A stretch of 23,746 nucleotides of DNA from an uncultured Gammaproteobacteria bacterium (GCA_945788675.1 CALZMY010000093.1:1-23746); one strand, 5' to 3'. Positions 1 through 8,496 are shown, counted from the first letter of the stretch. Numbers and translations: made by a program. The notes: generated by a model from the sequence alone, not told the origin.

Positions 1-79
1 ATACAATTTTAATCGTTAAATTATTGAGTTATGTAATTAATTATCGGTATTTGAATGTGGAACTTTATGAAAAATGTTT

Positions 80-1174
80 TTATTTATTTTGTTTTGCTAG
101 GGAAATAATTTTTTCTGGAATAGCGTCAAGTGAAAGCACGCTATCAACGCAACCTAGTTTCACTGCTTCGCCGGGCATGCCCCACACTACACTTGTATTT
201 TCATCCTGTACGACAGTTCTTGCTCCCGCATCATGTAATTCCTTCATACCTTCTGCTCCGTCATTTCCCATGCCCGTAAGTAAAACGCCGATAGCATTAT
301 GACCGATATTCTGCGCGACAGATCTAAACATTACATCGACGGAAGGCCTGTGCCTGTTAACGGCGGGACCATCGTTTAGGCGGCAAATAAACCTTGCTCC
401 ATTACGTTCAATAAGCAAGTGATGATTACCTGGCGCAATATAGACGTGCCCAGGAAGGACCTGCTGTCCATCATGTGCTTCATAAACGGTCATTGCAGAG
501 CAACTATTCATTCTTTTTGAGAATGCTCCGCTAAATGCCTCAGGTATGTGCTGTGAGATTACGATTCCAGGTGCATCAGCGGGCATCTTTACCAGGACTT
601 CTTTGATTGCCTCTGTACCGCCAGTAGATGCTCCGAGTGCGACGATAGTATCGGTTGTTTTAAAGTGGCGTTTACCCGGCCGATTTTGTTTTTCGAGTAT
701 TACATCAGCTGAAAGTCTTGGTTCTACATCCTTGATCGAATTAGGTTGGCTAGTGATCGCATGCACATTGGCCTTTGATGCCGCTTTGACTTTACTAATG
801 ATTTCGAGTGTGTAGTCAGGTAAGGAGTGAGAAATATCTATCTTTGGTTTGGCAACAAAATCAATAGCACCGGCTTCTAATGCTTCTAGAGTGATATCGG
901 CACCTTTTTCTGTGAGTGATGATATCATAATGACAGGTACTGGATGTAGGCGCATCAGGTTACGTAGAAATGTAATACCATCCATGCGTGGCATTTCAAC
1001 ATCGAGGGTGATGACATCTGGATTTAGTTTTTTGATCTTATCACGCGCAGCAAATGGATCCTGCGCGGTTCCAACGATCTCAATACCATTGTCTGTACTA
1101 AGTATTTCACTAAGTAGCCGCCGTATCAGAGACGAATCATCAACAATAAGTACTTTTATTTTATTATTTGTCAT
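80..1174 (-). CDS. cheB: Chemotaxis response regulator, protein-glutamate methylesterase/glutamine deamidase CheB
   Basis: CheB removes methyl groups from receptor glutamates (and deamidates glutamines) once phosphorylated by CheA, giving adaptation. The 364-residue protein has the usual length and two domains. The N-terminal receiver domain (about 1-125) shows acidic residues D12-D13, the phospho-acceptor D58 in LDVEMPRMDG and K109. The C-terminal esterase domain (about 172-360) carries the Ser-His-Asp triad: S183 in GASTGG, H209 in SQHIPE and D305 in GMGNDG. A linker of about 45 residues joins them. The gene is last in the minus-strand cluster, 10 bases after cheD, with AAGGGG ahead of its ATG. 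The 79 bases beyond its stop are AT-rich and show no clear terminator. The family assignment is firm; activity is inferred from intact residues. Confidence 0.97.
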   Translation of the reverse strand: MTNNKIKVLIVDDSSLIRRLLSEILSTDNGIEIVGTAQDPFAARDKIKKLNPDVITLDVEMPRMDGITFLRNLMRLHPVPVIMISSLTEKGADITLEALEAGAIDFVAKPKIDISHSLPDYTLEIISKVKAASKANVHAITSQPNSIKDVEPRLSADVILEKQNRPGKRHFKTTDTIVALGASTGGTEAIKEVLVKMPADAPGIVISQHIPEAFSGAFSKRMNSCSAMTVYEAHDGQQVLPGHVYIAPGNHHLLIERNGARFICRLNDGPAVNRHRPSVDVMFRSVAQNIGHNAIGVLLTGMGNDGAEGMKELHDAGARTVVQDENTSVVWGMPGEAVKLGCVDSVLSLDAIPEKIISLAKQNK

Positions 1175-1184
1175 TAGTACCCCT

Positions 1185-1817
1185 TCAGAACAGCTCTATA
1201 TCACCTTCAACAGGTTTCTTAACAAGATCTTTCATGTAATCAGTTTCACGTTCTATGACAGTCTCATTGTGAAGTGTCCTAAGCTTTTTGACTCTCACAC
1301 GACCGGATTCTGGAAAATAATAAACTTTCCTGGGGTGGGCGGAGCCAACATCGCTAGTGAGGAGGTTGAGCCCTTCAGTCTTGACATAGGAAATAGCGAA
1401 TTCAATATTGCGTTCACCAACATCTGTCATATTCCGGAGTATTTTTCCACCGCCAAATATTTTAACTTCTAGGTTATTTTTTTCACCGCCGTTTTTTAGT
1501 ATCTCATTGATCAACATTTCCATGGCAAAGTTTCCATATCTGGCTGATTCACTAATATCTTTTCCACTTCCACCATTATCGGCGGGCAGCATGAAGTGGT
1601 TCATGCCTCCTATTCCTCTTTGTGGGTCTCTAATACAAGCAGAGATACAAGAACCAAGAACGGTTACAATTGCTTCATTTTCTTTAGTGACATAAAATTC
1701 ACCTGGAAGAATTTTTGCTGAAATAATATCGTTATATTTATCCCAGTAACGATTTATCTGGGAAAAACCTGGTAGGCATTTTTCCATTTTTAATTCTTTT
1801 GTGCTGCCGAATGCCAT
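1185..1817 (-). CDS. cheD: Chemoreceptor glutamine deamidase CheD
   Basis: CheD deamidates selected receptor glutamines to glutamates. In species with CheC it also partners that phosphatase, but no cheC is seen here. The protein has 210 residues from the chosen start. The catalytic cysteine is C57 in LGSCISAC and the catalytic histidine is H74 in GMNHFMLP; the FGGG motif near 121-124 is also typical. An in-frame ATG further upstream (1922) would add 35 residues, but these lie inside cheR and look unlike the family. The ATG at 1817 has GAGGA about 7 bases upstream, overlapping the cheR stop codon, so translation is probably coupled to cheR. It sits between cheR and cheB in an adaptation block. 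The residues before about 30 are poorly conserved, so a slightly later start cannot be excluded. Confidence 0.95.
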   Translation of the reverse strand: MAFGSTKELKMEKCLPGFSQINRYWDKYNDIISAKILPGEFYVTKENEAIVTVLGSCISACIRDPQRGIGGMNHFMLPADNGGSGKDISESARYGNFAMEMLINEILKNGGEKNNLEVKIFGGGKILRNMTDVGERNIEFAISYVKTEGLNLLTSDVGSAHPRKVYYFPESGRVRVKKLRTLHNETVIERETDYMKDLVKKPVEGDIELF

Positions 1818-1827
1818 CAGATAATCC

Positions 1828-2664
1828 TCATTTCGTTTTTGTATAAATAGTCTGGCCAAGTAACTTAAAACGATCAGATACCTTGAACAGTGATTCAGAG
1901 TGTCCAATAAACAGGTGCGCATTATTTTTTAGGACATTCGCATATCTATCAAAAAGTACTTTTTGTGTCTCTTTGTCGAAATAGATAACAACATTCCTGC
2001 AGAAAATAAAATCAAATGGCCCTTTTGTTGGCCATTCGCGTAGAAGATTGAGTTGTTTAAAGGTGATTAACTCCTGAAGCTCAGGACGAACTCGAACAGT
2101 CCCTGTATTATCGCCTTTGCCGTTTAAAAACCATCTTTTTTTTCTATTGCTGGATAATCCATCAATTCGCTCACTACTGTAAACTCCCCTGCTTGCAGTA
2201 TTTAATACATCAGAGTCCAGGTCAGTTGCCAGGATTTTTATATCCCAGGTATCATTGACAGATATGGTCTCTTTTATTGCAATGGCAAGTGAGTAGGGTT
2301 CTTCGCCAGTTGAACAGCCAGCTGACCATATTCTGATCCGTTTATCACGAATATTGGTTTTCATAATATCCGGTATCAGGGTTTTTGATAGGTACTGAAA
2401 ATGGTGCTCTTCTCTGAAAAATGAAGTCAAGTTTGTAGTGATAGCATTTGTGAACTTAATGAGTTCAGAGTCGTCGCCACCTTCGACAAGATTACAATAA
2501 TCAGAAAACTTATCGATGCCAAGGTTTCTCAGTCGTCTTGAAAGGCGACTGTAGACCATGTCTTTTTTTGCGTTAGATAGCGATATGCCTGTATGATTTT
2601 TTACCAGGTTTCTGACTTTGTCAAAGTCTTTGTCAGTAAAATCGAAATCGCGAACTTTTTCCAT
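1828..2664 (-). CDS. cheR: Chemotaxis protein methyltransferase CheR (cluster copy)
   Basis: CheR transfers methyl groups from S-adenosylmethionine to receptor glutamates, opposing CheB. The protein has 278 residues, the normal length. The N-terminal helical domain (about 8-75) contains TGISL and the basic SRLSRRLR helix. The SAM-binding domain shows TTNLTSFFRE (77-86), the SAGCSTGEEPYS loop (114-125), ATDLD (147-151) and FCRNVVIYF near 220-229. The gene is preceded by a 176-base gap after the receptor gene and followed by cheD 10 bases later. It is one of two cheR genes in the window; the other lies beside cheV. Being next to the PAS-PAS receptor, cheD and cheB, this copy probably serves that signalling array, which is an inference from position. 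Confidence 0.96.
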   Translation of the reverse strand: MEKVRDFDFTDKDFDKVRNLVKNHTGISLSNAKKDMVYSRLSRRLRNLGIDKFSDYCNLVEGGDDSELIKFTNAITTNLTSFFREEHHFQYLSKTLIPDIMKTNIRDKRIRIWSAGCSTGEEPYSLAIAIKETISVNDTWDIKILATDLDSDVLNTASRGVYSSERIDGLSSNRKKRWFLNGKGDNTGTVRVRPELQELITFKQLNLLREWPTKGPFDFIFCRNVVIYFDKETQKVLFDRYANVLKNNAHLFIGHSESLFKVSDRFKLLGQTIYTKTK

Positions 2665-2840
2665 GTTATGTTTAACTCATTTATTATACTAGTGTGAATT
2701 AGAATTCTGTCCATTCGTTATTATCTATTGCAGCGAATTAATTTTTGTCTAAAGAGTTCTTGTTGGCTGCTATGCTTGTTCGTGATTTAGCGGCATTATT
2801 TAAAGCAGGTGTTTATTGCTTTGTTACTGGGGTTTCATGA

Positions 2841-4688
2841 TCAAACATCATCACCGAAAAACTCCATAAGTTCAGATAGTCCTTTAGACTGTTCATTCAT
2901 AGATTCACTGGCAGCGGAGGCTTGTTCTACCAGTGCTGTATTTTGTTGTGTCACTTCATCCATTTTAATAATGGCTCTATTTACCTGGTCGATGCCGCTG
3001 GACTGTTCCAGGCTTGCGGCGGTAATTTCAGCAATTATATCGCTTACTTTTTTAACAGAAGTTACAATTTCGTCGAGTGTTTTACCCGATTCGTCGACAA
3101 GCTTTCTACCTTCATCAACTTTTTCAACGCTATCTTTAATTAGAGCTTTGATCTCTTTAGCAGCTTTGGCACTACGTTGTGAAAGATTCCTTACCTCACC
3201 AGCAACAACTGCAAAACCTCTGCCTTGCTCACCTGCACGTGCAGCTTCTACTGCAGCGTTTAGTGCGAGAAGATTGGTCTGAAATGCAATTTCATCAATA
3301 ACACTGATGATGTCTGCTATTTTTTTGCTACTACTGTTAATCGCTGTCATTGCCGATACTGCATTCCCAACAACGCTGCCTCCTTTCTCTGCTTGCTCAC
3401 GCGCACCACTAGCGAGCTGATTGGCCTGATTCGCATTATCAGCGTTTTGTCTAACGGTTCCTGTAAGTTGTTGTATGCTTGAGGCGGTTTCTTCAAGCGA
3501 AGATGCCTGATCTTTTGTGCGTTGACTAAGGTCCCGGTTGCCCTGTGTAATTTCATTTGCACTGGATGTAATCATAGAGGCAGAAGATCTGATGTTACTG
3601 ACCATGCTTCTTAAATTATTAACAGACGTATCGACAGCCTTCTGCAGTACTGAAAACTCACCTTGAAATGTACCATTCATATTTTGAGATAAGTCACCTT
3701 TGGAAAGTGCGGTGATAACGCGTGTTCCTTCCTGAATCGGGTCAACGACAGCATTTAACATCTGATTTATACCGACGGACAGGTTTTTCATAAACCCTTC
3801 ATATGATGATGTATTGAGTCTTTTTGATAGATCACCTGCAGAAGCAGAGTCAATTAATTCTTCCATTTGACGCTCCGCATCTTTCTGTTCAGTTATATCT
3901 CTCCATTCAATCATGCTGCCCATTAAAATTCCCTGCCCATCAATAATTGCTGTGGCATTGACCTCGAACTCAACATCTGAAACCTTAATCTCTGATTTTA
4001 CTGGAAGATTTTCTTTGTTTCCGAGTAGTGCGCGTTGGTGTGATGGGTTTTTGTGAAATTGATCGATACATTGCCCAACAAGATTGTCAGCATTAAATCC
4101 AGGAAATAGATCTTTGAGTACTGACTCGCGTTTCTTCAGCATTTTTATGACAGCAGGATTTGCATATGTGATTGTCAGATCAGTATCACACAGCATTATG
4201 TTTGTTTGAGCACCGTCAACTGCTGACTGTAGTCTTGTAACTTCTAATTCTTTCTTACGTTGTTGCGTTACATCTGACCATTCAAGGGAATTCCCTATGT
4301 ACGTACCACAATCATCGTGTATTGCATTTACATTGATTCTGAACTTTAGTGGACCAACGGTAATATCTGTAGAGTAGGGAAGGTTTCCGGGATTACATAA
4401 AAGCTGGCGTTGATGAGCAGGGTTATGATGGAATACATTAATACATGTGCCGATCAAACTACTTACATCAAATCCAGGATAAACTGATTTTAGTAAAGTC
4501 GAATGTGTTTTAAGAAGAGATACGGTCGAATCATTTGCATAAGTCACGATGAGATCGCGATCAATTATCATGAATGGTGTCATAGCATTATCAACTGCTG
4601 CTTGCATGCGCAGTGCATTCATGTATTTGACTTCATTACTCTCTGATTGAACTGGTGCTCTTTGTAATGCCAATGTTGAGTCCTCCAT
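2841..4688 (-). CDS. Soluble methyl-accepting chemotaxis protein with two PAS domains
   Basis: This is a chemoreceptor that passes signals to CheA through CheW. The 615 residues contain no hydrophobic stretch long enough for a membrane span, so it is predicted to be cytoplasmic. In order: PAS domain 1 (about 26-143), PAS domain 2 (about 152-268), two HAMP-like segments (about 272-368, with AGDLS and KGDLS turns) and a long coiled-coil signalling domain. The hairpin tip is recognisable by DEIAFQTNLLALNAAVEAAR (465-484). Both PAS domains carry an FHxNPxHQR motif (86-94 and 211-219). There is no CheR-tethering pentapeptide (NWETF type) at the C-terminus. The start is uncertain: the ATG at 4688 has only a weak ribosome site, whereas GGAGG sits inside codons 1-3 and is well placed for the in-frame TTG of codon 6. 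The signal sensed is unknown. Confidence 0.94.
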   Translation of the reverse strand: MEDSTLALQRAPVQSESNEVKYMNALRMQAAVDNAMTPFMIIDRDLIVTYANDSTVSLLKTHSTLLKSVYPGFDVSSLIGTCINVFHHNPAHQRQLLCNPGNLPYSTDITVGPLKFRINVNAIHDDCGTYIGNSLEWSDVTQQRKKELEVTRLQSAVDGAQTNIMLCDTDLTITYANPAVIKMLKKRESVLKDLFPGFNADNLVGQCIDQFHKNPSHQRALLGNKENLPVKSEIKVSDVEFEVNATAIIDGQGILMGSMIEWRDITEQKDAERQMEELIDSASAGDLSKRLNTSSYEGFMKNLSVGINQMLNAVVDPIQEGTRVITALSKGDLSQNMNGTFQGEFSVLQKAVDTSVNNLRSMVSNIRSSASMITSSANEITQGNRDLSQRTKDQASSLEETASSIQQLTGTVRQNADNANQANQLASGAREQAEKGGSVVGNAVSAMTAINSSSKKIADIISVIDEIAFQTNLLALNAAVEAARAGEQGRGFAVVAGEVRNLSQRSAKAAKEIKALIKDSVEKVDEGRKLVDESGKTLDEIVTSVKKVSDIIAEITAASLEQSSGIDQVNRAIIKMDEVTQQNTALVEQASAASESMNEQSKGLSELMEFFGDDV

Positions 4689-5050
4689 TACCCAAAAGCC
4701 ACATATAATTAAAGGGGCTATTCCGTTTATTGTTAACCCCTATGTGTTTGTATTTTATTAGTTTATCGCTTTCGATTGATTTCATTCATAACATCAAGTG
4801 GTGTTTGTTATGTTGCCGAGGTTATATGATGTTATTTATTGATTCTCCTATCCATACCATGCTACGTTCGAGAGTATCTGTTCAAAAATACGTTCGTTGT
4901 CGTTATTAAGTCTTGTGAGTTTAGTAGTTGTTTTAACATTAGCATGATGTCTATTATTACTTATGCTATGCAAGGGTTTTTTGTTGTGGTCTGACTTGGG
5001 TCGACCACAATCTACTTTTCTCATTTTTTATTAGATCCTTTGGTGTTAGA
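4689..5050. other. 362-bp gene-free gap between cheW and the receptor gene
   Basis: No reading frame of useful length or recognisable protein is seen here. The gap is AT-rich. It contains a perfect inverted repeat at 4984-5010 (listed separately) and a weaker one, TAGCAT at 4940-4945 pairing with ATGCTA at 4963-4968. A sigma-28-like -10 element, AGCGATAA read on the minus strand (4763-4770), lies about 75 bases before the receptor ATG, but its -35 match is poor. The receptor may therefore have its own promoter, or it may be co-transcribed with cheW across a structured leader. Confidence 0.5.
4984..5010. repeat. Perfect 8-bp inverted repeat downstream of cheW
   Basis: TTGTGGTC at 4984-4991 is the exact reverse complement of GACCACAA at 5003-5010, with an 11-base loop. 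Read on the minus strand it would form a hairpin about 40 bases after the cheW stop. The bases after it in that direction are A-rich rather than U-rich, so it does not look like a standard intrinsic terminator. It could stabilise or process the transcript, or be an operator for the receptor gene. Confidence 0.6.
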
Positions 5051-5563
5051 TTACTGCAGCAATGTGTCGGTATGATCAATAACAGCGCTGTTTAGTAACT
5101 TATCTATTTCAAGGACTATCACCATTTTTTCTTCTACGGTAGCAAGTCCTTTTACATAATCTATACTTATTGTCCCAAAGTCTGGTGGTGGCTTCATCTC
5201 TTCCGTAGCAACGTTATACACATCTGATACTGCATCTACTACAATACCCATCGTGCGATTCCCATTGTCACTGGTAACCTTAAGTACTATAACGACTGTG
5301 GTAGCACCATAAGGTATGGCGTCAAGTGAAAAACGATCTCTAAGATCGACGATAGGGACGATCGTTCCACGTAGATTGATGACACCTTTTATATAGTCTG
5401 GTGTGTTAGGTATAGATGTCACGCTATCCCATCCTTTGATCTCTTGTACTCTGAGAATATCGACACCATATTCTTCACCAGCAAGAATAAAGGTCAGGTA
5501 TTGATCGGTATCTGTCATGACATCTACAGAAGTGTTGCTGTCAATTAGTTGCGGTTCACTCAT
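5051..5563 (-). CDS. cheW: Chemotaxis coupling protein CheW
   Basis: CheW links chemoreceptors to the CheA kinase in the signalling array. The protein has 170 residues, all but the ends forming one CheW-like SH3-type domain (about 20-160). Visible family signatures are FILAGEEYGVDILRVQEI, then IPNTPDYIKGVINLRGTIVP, DLRDRF, MGIVVDAVSDV and YVKGLATVEEKMVIVLEIDKL. It starts 11 bases after the cheA stop with a strong AAGGAG ribosome site, so it is very likely in the same operon as STAS-cheY-cheA. A 362-base gap separates it from the receptor gene downstream. The call is secure. Confidence 0.97.
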   Translation of the reverse strand: MSEPQLIDSNTSVDVMTDTDQYLTFILAGEEYGVDILRVQEIKGWDSVTSIPNTPDYIKGVINLRGTIVPIVDLRDRFSLDAIPYGATTVVIVLKVTSDNGNRTMGIVVDAVSDVYNVATEEMKPPPDFGTISIDYVKGLATVEEKMVIVLEIDKLLNSAVIDHTDTLLQ

Positions 5564-5574
5564 ATTATATCTCC

Positions 5575-7677
5575 TTATGCCACGGCCAGAACACTGTTAT
5601 CCGGACTATTGTTTGGTGCGGATGTATTTCTTGATAGGTCGATTAATCCGTCGACATCAAGAATTAACGCGACTGTGCCGTCGCCAAGAATAGTTGCGCC
5701 AGAAACACCATCGACACGTTGATAGTTTGTCTCTAGACTCTTGATAACCACTTGTTGTTGCCCCAGAAGTTCGTCTACTAACAGGCCTGCTTTTTTCCCA
5801 TCGCCTTCGACAACCACTAAGAGTCCGCCTTCAAGACTTTTCTTTTCAACATTTATTCCAAACATCTCGTGCATACGTACTATTGGAATATAGTCATCTC
5901 TTACTTTGTAAAGCTCAGTCTGCCCAGCAATGTTATTGACAAACTCTTTCTTTATTTGTAAAGATTCGACAATTGATACTAGTGGTGTAATAAATATCTC
6001 ATCACCAACGCAGACAAGCTGTCCATCCAGAATAGCTAATGTTAGTGGTAGGCGTATAGTAAATGTAGTGCCTTTGCCTTCTTCTGATGTGACGTCGATG
6101 TTACCACCGAGTTCTCTGATATTTCTTCTCACGACATCCATTCCTACGCCTCTTCCAGAAATATCGCTTAACTGCTCAGCCGTTGAAAAACCAGGCTGGA
6201 ATATAAGATCATATATTTTGTCATCAGAGAGATGCTCATCGCTGCTAATAAGGCCTCGTTCAATGGCCTTGTTTTTTATTCTATCTTTGTTGAAGCCCGC
6301 ACCATCATCTTTTATCTCAATGATGATATTGCCACCCTTATGAAATGCATTAAGCTCAATCACACCAGTTTCGGGTTTATTTGTTTCTTTTCTTGCCTGA
6401 GGCATTTCAATGCCATGATCAATAGAGTTTCGGACAAGATGGACTAGTGGGTCACCGATTTTTTCCATGACAGTTTTATCAAGCTCAGTATTCTCACCTG
6501 TAGTCCTCAATTCGATTTTTTTATCAAGTTTCTGGCATAGGTCATGCACCATTCGAGGGAAACGATTAAATGCAAAGCTTATCGGGAGCATGCGGATGCG
6601 CATAACGCTTTCCTGAAGTTCCCTTGTATTTCGCTCCAGTAGAGTAAGGCCATCACGCAGCTTTTCCATTCTGCTGTTATCAAAATCATCGAAATCGCAG
6701 TCTAGTTGCCCAATCATAGATTGGGTGATCACTAATTCTCCTACCATATTTATTAATGCATCAACCTTGTCTATGCTGACTCGAATAGAAGCACTACTAT
6801 CTGTGCTCGCAGTAGACTTTTCAGTAACTCCTGGTTTTGCCACTTGTCGCTTAGCCTGGCTAGAAGGCTCCGATGATATGTTTTCGGTACCTTGCTCATT
6901 TTCCCTGTCTTGTGTCTCTGATGACATAGCCGTATCATCAGTACTTGATACAATCTCGCTAATTTCAAGATCACACTCATCAATCACCCACTCGAAAACT
7001 TCCTTGACCAGGTCGATTTCCACGTCTGTTTTAAGTGTTAAATCCCAGGAAAGGTATGACTCTTCAGGGTCAAGGTCAGCTAGAGTGGGTAACTGTGATA
7101 TATCTACAATAACAGTCAATTCTCCAAGCTCCGAGAGCTCCCTGAACATTCTGACTGGATCATTTCCTGTCTTTAGCATGTCGTGATGAGGTTTGAAATT
7201 TATCTTCCAACCACTTCGCTCGGATATTGACTCTGTTTGACTATTTTCGTTGTGCTCGTCATTTTCGGTAGAAATGTTACTTCCACCCTCTGATGAGAGA
7301 ATTTTTTCGAGAGATTTATGCACAACCGCTACACGCTCTGAATCGACAGGTGTTTTGTCTCTTGCCGCAGCGAGCAGTTCGCGCAAGCAATCTACCGATT
7401 GTAGCAATGTGTCGACAGATTTCTGAGTAACGTCTCGTGTACCATCTCGCATTTCATCGAGCAGGGTTTCCATGCCGTGAGTGAATTCTGCTACGTCGGT
7501 AAAGCCGAATGTTGCGCTGCCACCTTTAATGGAATGAGCGGCACGGAAGATCGAATTTATTGTGTCATTATCTGCAGCACCAATGTCGAGATTAAGCAGC
7601 CCTGATTCCATTATATCCAGACCTTCGAAGCTCTCTTCAAAAAAGGTCTCGTGAAATTGAGTGATATCAATGGCCAT
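5575..7677 (-). CDS. cheA: Chemotaxis sensor histidine kinase CheA
   Basis: CheA autophosphorylates under receptor control and passes phosphate to CheY, CheB and probably CheV. The 700 residues show the full architecture. P1 (Hpt, about 1-125) has phospho-histidine H48 in AAHSIKGG. An acidic linker follows, then a P2-like domain (about 157-242) with GNDPVRMFREL and LDPEESYLSWDL. A second low-complexity linker leads to the P3 dimerisation helices (about 300-365). The P4 kinase domain (about 366-545) has N box HLVRNSIDHG (N417), G1 DDGAGF (457-462), G2 GRGVGMD (508-514) and GKGTTF. P5 (CheW-like) spans about 548-680. It begins 6 bases after the cheY stop, with only a weak ribosome site, consistent with translational coupling. 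All catalytic motifs are intact. Confidence 0.98.
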   Translation of the reverse strand: MAIDITQFHETFFEESFEGLDIMESGLLNLDIGAADNDTINSIFRAAHSIKGGSATFGFTDVAEFTHGMETLLDEMRDGTRDVTQKSVDTLLQSVDCLRELLAAARDKTPVDSERVAVVHKSLEKILSSEGGSNISTENDEHNENSQTESISERSGWKINFKPHHDMLKTGNDPVRMFRELSELGELTVIVDISQLPTLADLDPEESYLSWDLTLKTDVEIDLVKEVFEWVIDECDLEISEIVSSTDDTAMSSETQDRENEQGTENISSEPSSQAKRQVAKPGVTEKSTASTDSSASIRVSIDKVDALINMVGELVITQSMIGQLDCDFDDFDNSRMEKLRDGLTLLERNTRELQESVMRIRMLPISFAFNRFPRMVHDLCQKLDKKIELRTTGENTELDKTVMEKIGDPLVHLVRNSIDHGIEMPQARKETNKPETGVIELNAFHKGGNIIIEIKDDGAGFNKDRIKNKAIERGLISSDEHLSDDKIYDLIFQPGFSTAEQLSDISGRGVGMDVVRRNIRELGGNIDVTSEEGKGTTFTIRLPLTLAILDGQLVCVGDEIFITPLVSIVESLQIKKEFVNNIAGQTELYKVRDDYIPIVRMHEMFGINVEKKSLEGGLLVVVEGDGKKAGLLVDELLGQQQVVIKSLETNYQRVDGVSGATILGDGTVALILDVDGLIDLSRNTSAPNNSPDNSVLAVA

Positions 7678-7683
7678 CGTATT

Positions 7684-8046
7684 TTACCCTAGAACTTTGC
7701 TGATGGTTGCGAGTAACTGATCTGGGTCGAATGGTTTTACTATCCAGCCTGTGGCTCCAGCATCTTTTCCTTCCTGCTTTTTATGTGGAGCGGACTCTGT
7801 CGTTAGCATTAAGATAGGTGTGAACTTGTAGTCTGGAAGATTTCTTAATTCTTTAATTAACGCAATTCCATCCATATTAGGCATGTTGACATCAGTTATA
7901 ACAAGGCTGACCTTGTTCGCTTTTGCAGCTTGTAGGCCATCCTGTCCATCCACTGCTTCAACGACATCATGCCCTGCATTCTTTAACGCAAATGACACCA
8001 TTTGACGCATTGATGCCGAATCGTCAACCGCTAGAATACTGGCCAT
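7684..8046 (-). CDS. cheY: Single-domain response regulator, CheY type
   Basis: This 120-residue receiver domain has no output domain, as expected for CheY, which binds the flagellar switch when phosphorylated. Key residues are D8-D9 in AVDDS, phospho-acceptor D52 in ITDVNMPNMDG, T82/T83 in MLTTES and K104 in IVKPF. The start has an excellent GGAGGAGAG ribosome site. It sits between the STAS gene and cheA. Proteins of this subtype (TESAPHKKQEGKDAGATGWIVKPF) are typical of cheY genes adjacent to cheA. Whether it drives the motor or acts as a phosphate sink depends on whether another CheY exists elsewhere in the genome; neither can be settled here. Confidence 0.95.
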   Translation of the reverse strand: MASILAVDDSASMRQMVSFALKNAGHDVVEAVDGQDGLQAAKANKVSLVITDVNMPNMDGIALIKELRNLPDYKFTPILMLTTESAPHKKQEGKDAGATGWIVKPFDPDQLLATISKVLG

Positions 8047-8099
8047 AACTTCTCTCCTCCGTGCTTGTTCAGTACTTAAATAAGGTCTGATAATTTCCG

Positions 8100-8417
8100 T
8101 TAGCTATCACAGGAAAGACCAAGATGATTGTTGAGATCAAGTTGTTGTATAGCTTTTAAAAAAACTTCAGATGGTGACTGCCACGTGCATTTTATGTTTT
8201 TGGATTTAGCATCTTGATAAAATGCACATAACATTTGAGCCCCAGCAGCGTCAATCCGCTGGATATTTGATACATTAATCGAAATATCGTTACCTGAATC
8301 AAGAGACTGTTTTAGTTTCTGGTTGATTTCATTAACCATGGATATATCCAGCAGATCACCACATTCAATAGTGTTGTCGTTCTGAGTAGATATATTTTCT
8401 TTAGTGTTCTTTGTCAT
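8100..8417 (-). CDS. STAS-domain protein, chemotaxis-operon type
   Basis: This is a small 105-residue protein that is almost entirely one STAS domain (about 12-100), the fold of anti-sigma factor antagonists such as SpoIIAA. It is the first gene of the STAS-cheY-cheA-cheW set, behind a strong sigma-28 promoter. The conserved loop that normally reads D-S-x-G, with the phosphorylated serine, here reads IDAAGAQML (55-63), with alanine at A57 and A58. It is therefore unlikely to be switched by a serine kinase in the classical way. No membrane segment is seen. Its function in chemotaxis is unknown; a scaffold or protein-interaction role is an inference. The ribosome site is weak. Confidence 0.85.
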   Translation of the reverse strand: MTKNTKENISTQNDNTIECGDLLDISMVNEINQKLKQSLDSGNDISINVSNIQRIDAAGAQMLCAFYQDAKSKNIKCTWQSPSEVFLKAIQQLDLNNHLGLSCDS

Positions 8418-8469
8418 TGAACCATCGTCCCTGGTATCTCTTGAAAAATATATGGTTACTTCAAAGCTG

Positions 8470-8496
8470 ATATCGTCAATAAATCTTGAAACTTTA
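8470..8496 (-). promoter_or_regulatory. Sigma-28 (FliA) promoter of the STAS-cheY-cheA-cheW operon
   Basis: Read on the minus strand, TAAAGTTT (8496-8489) is an exact match to the -35 consensus. An 11-base spacer and GACGATAT (8477-8470) follow, matching 6 of 8 bases of GCCGATAA. The start site would fall near 8463, giving a leader of about 45 bases to the STAS ATG. The spacing and position are as expected for a late flagellar-class promoter. Confidence 0.8.

Noticed and set aside
2802..2822. AAAGCA/TGCTTT inverted repeat between cheR and the receptor gene
   Set aside because: Six AT-rich pairs with no U tail; not convincing as a terminator.
4763..4788. Sigma-28-like element ahead of the receptor gene (AGCGATAA on the minus strand)
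   Set aside because: The -35 region is poor at any acceptable spacing, so I mention it only in the gap description.
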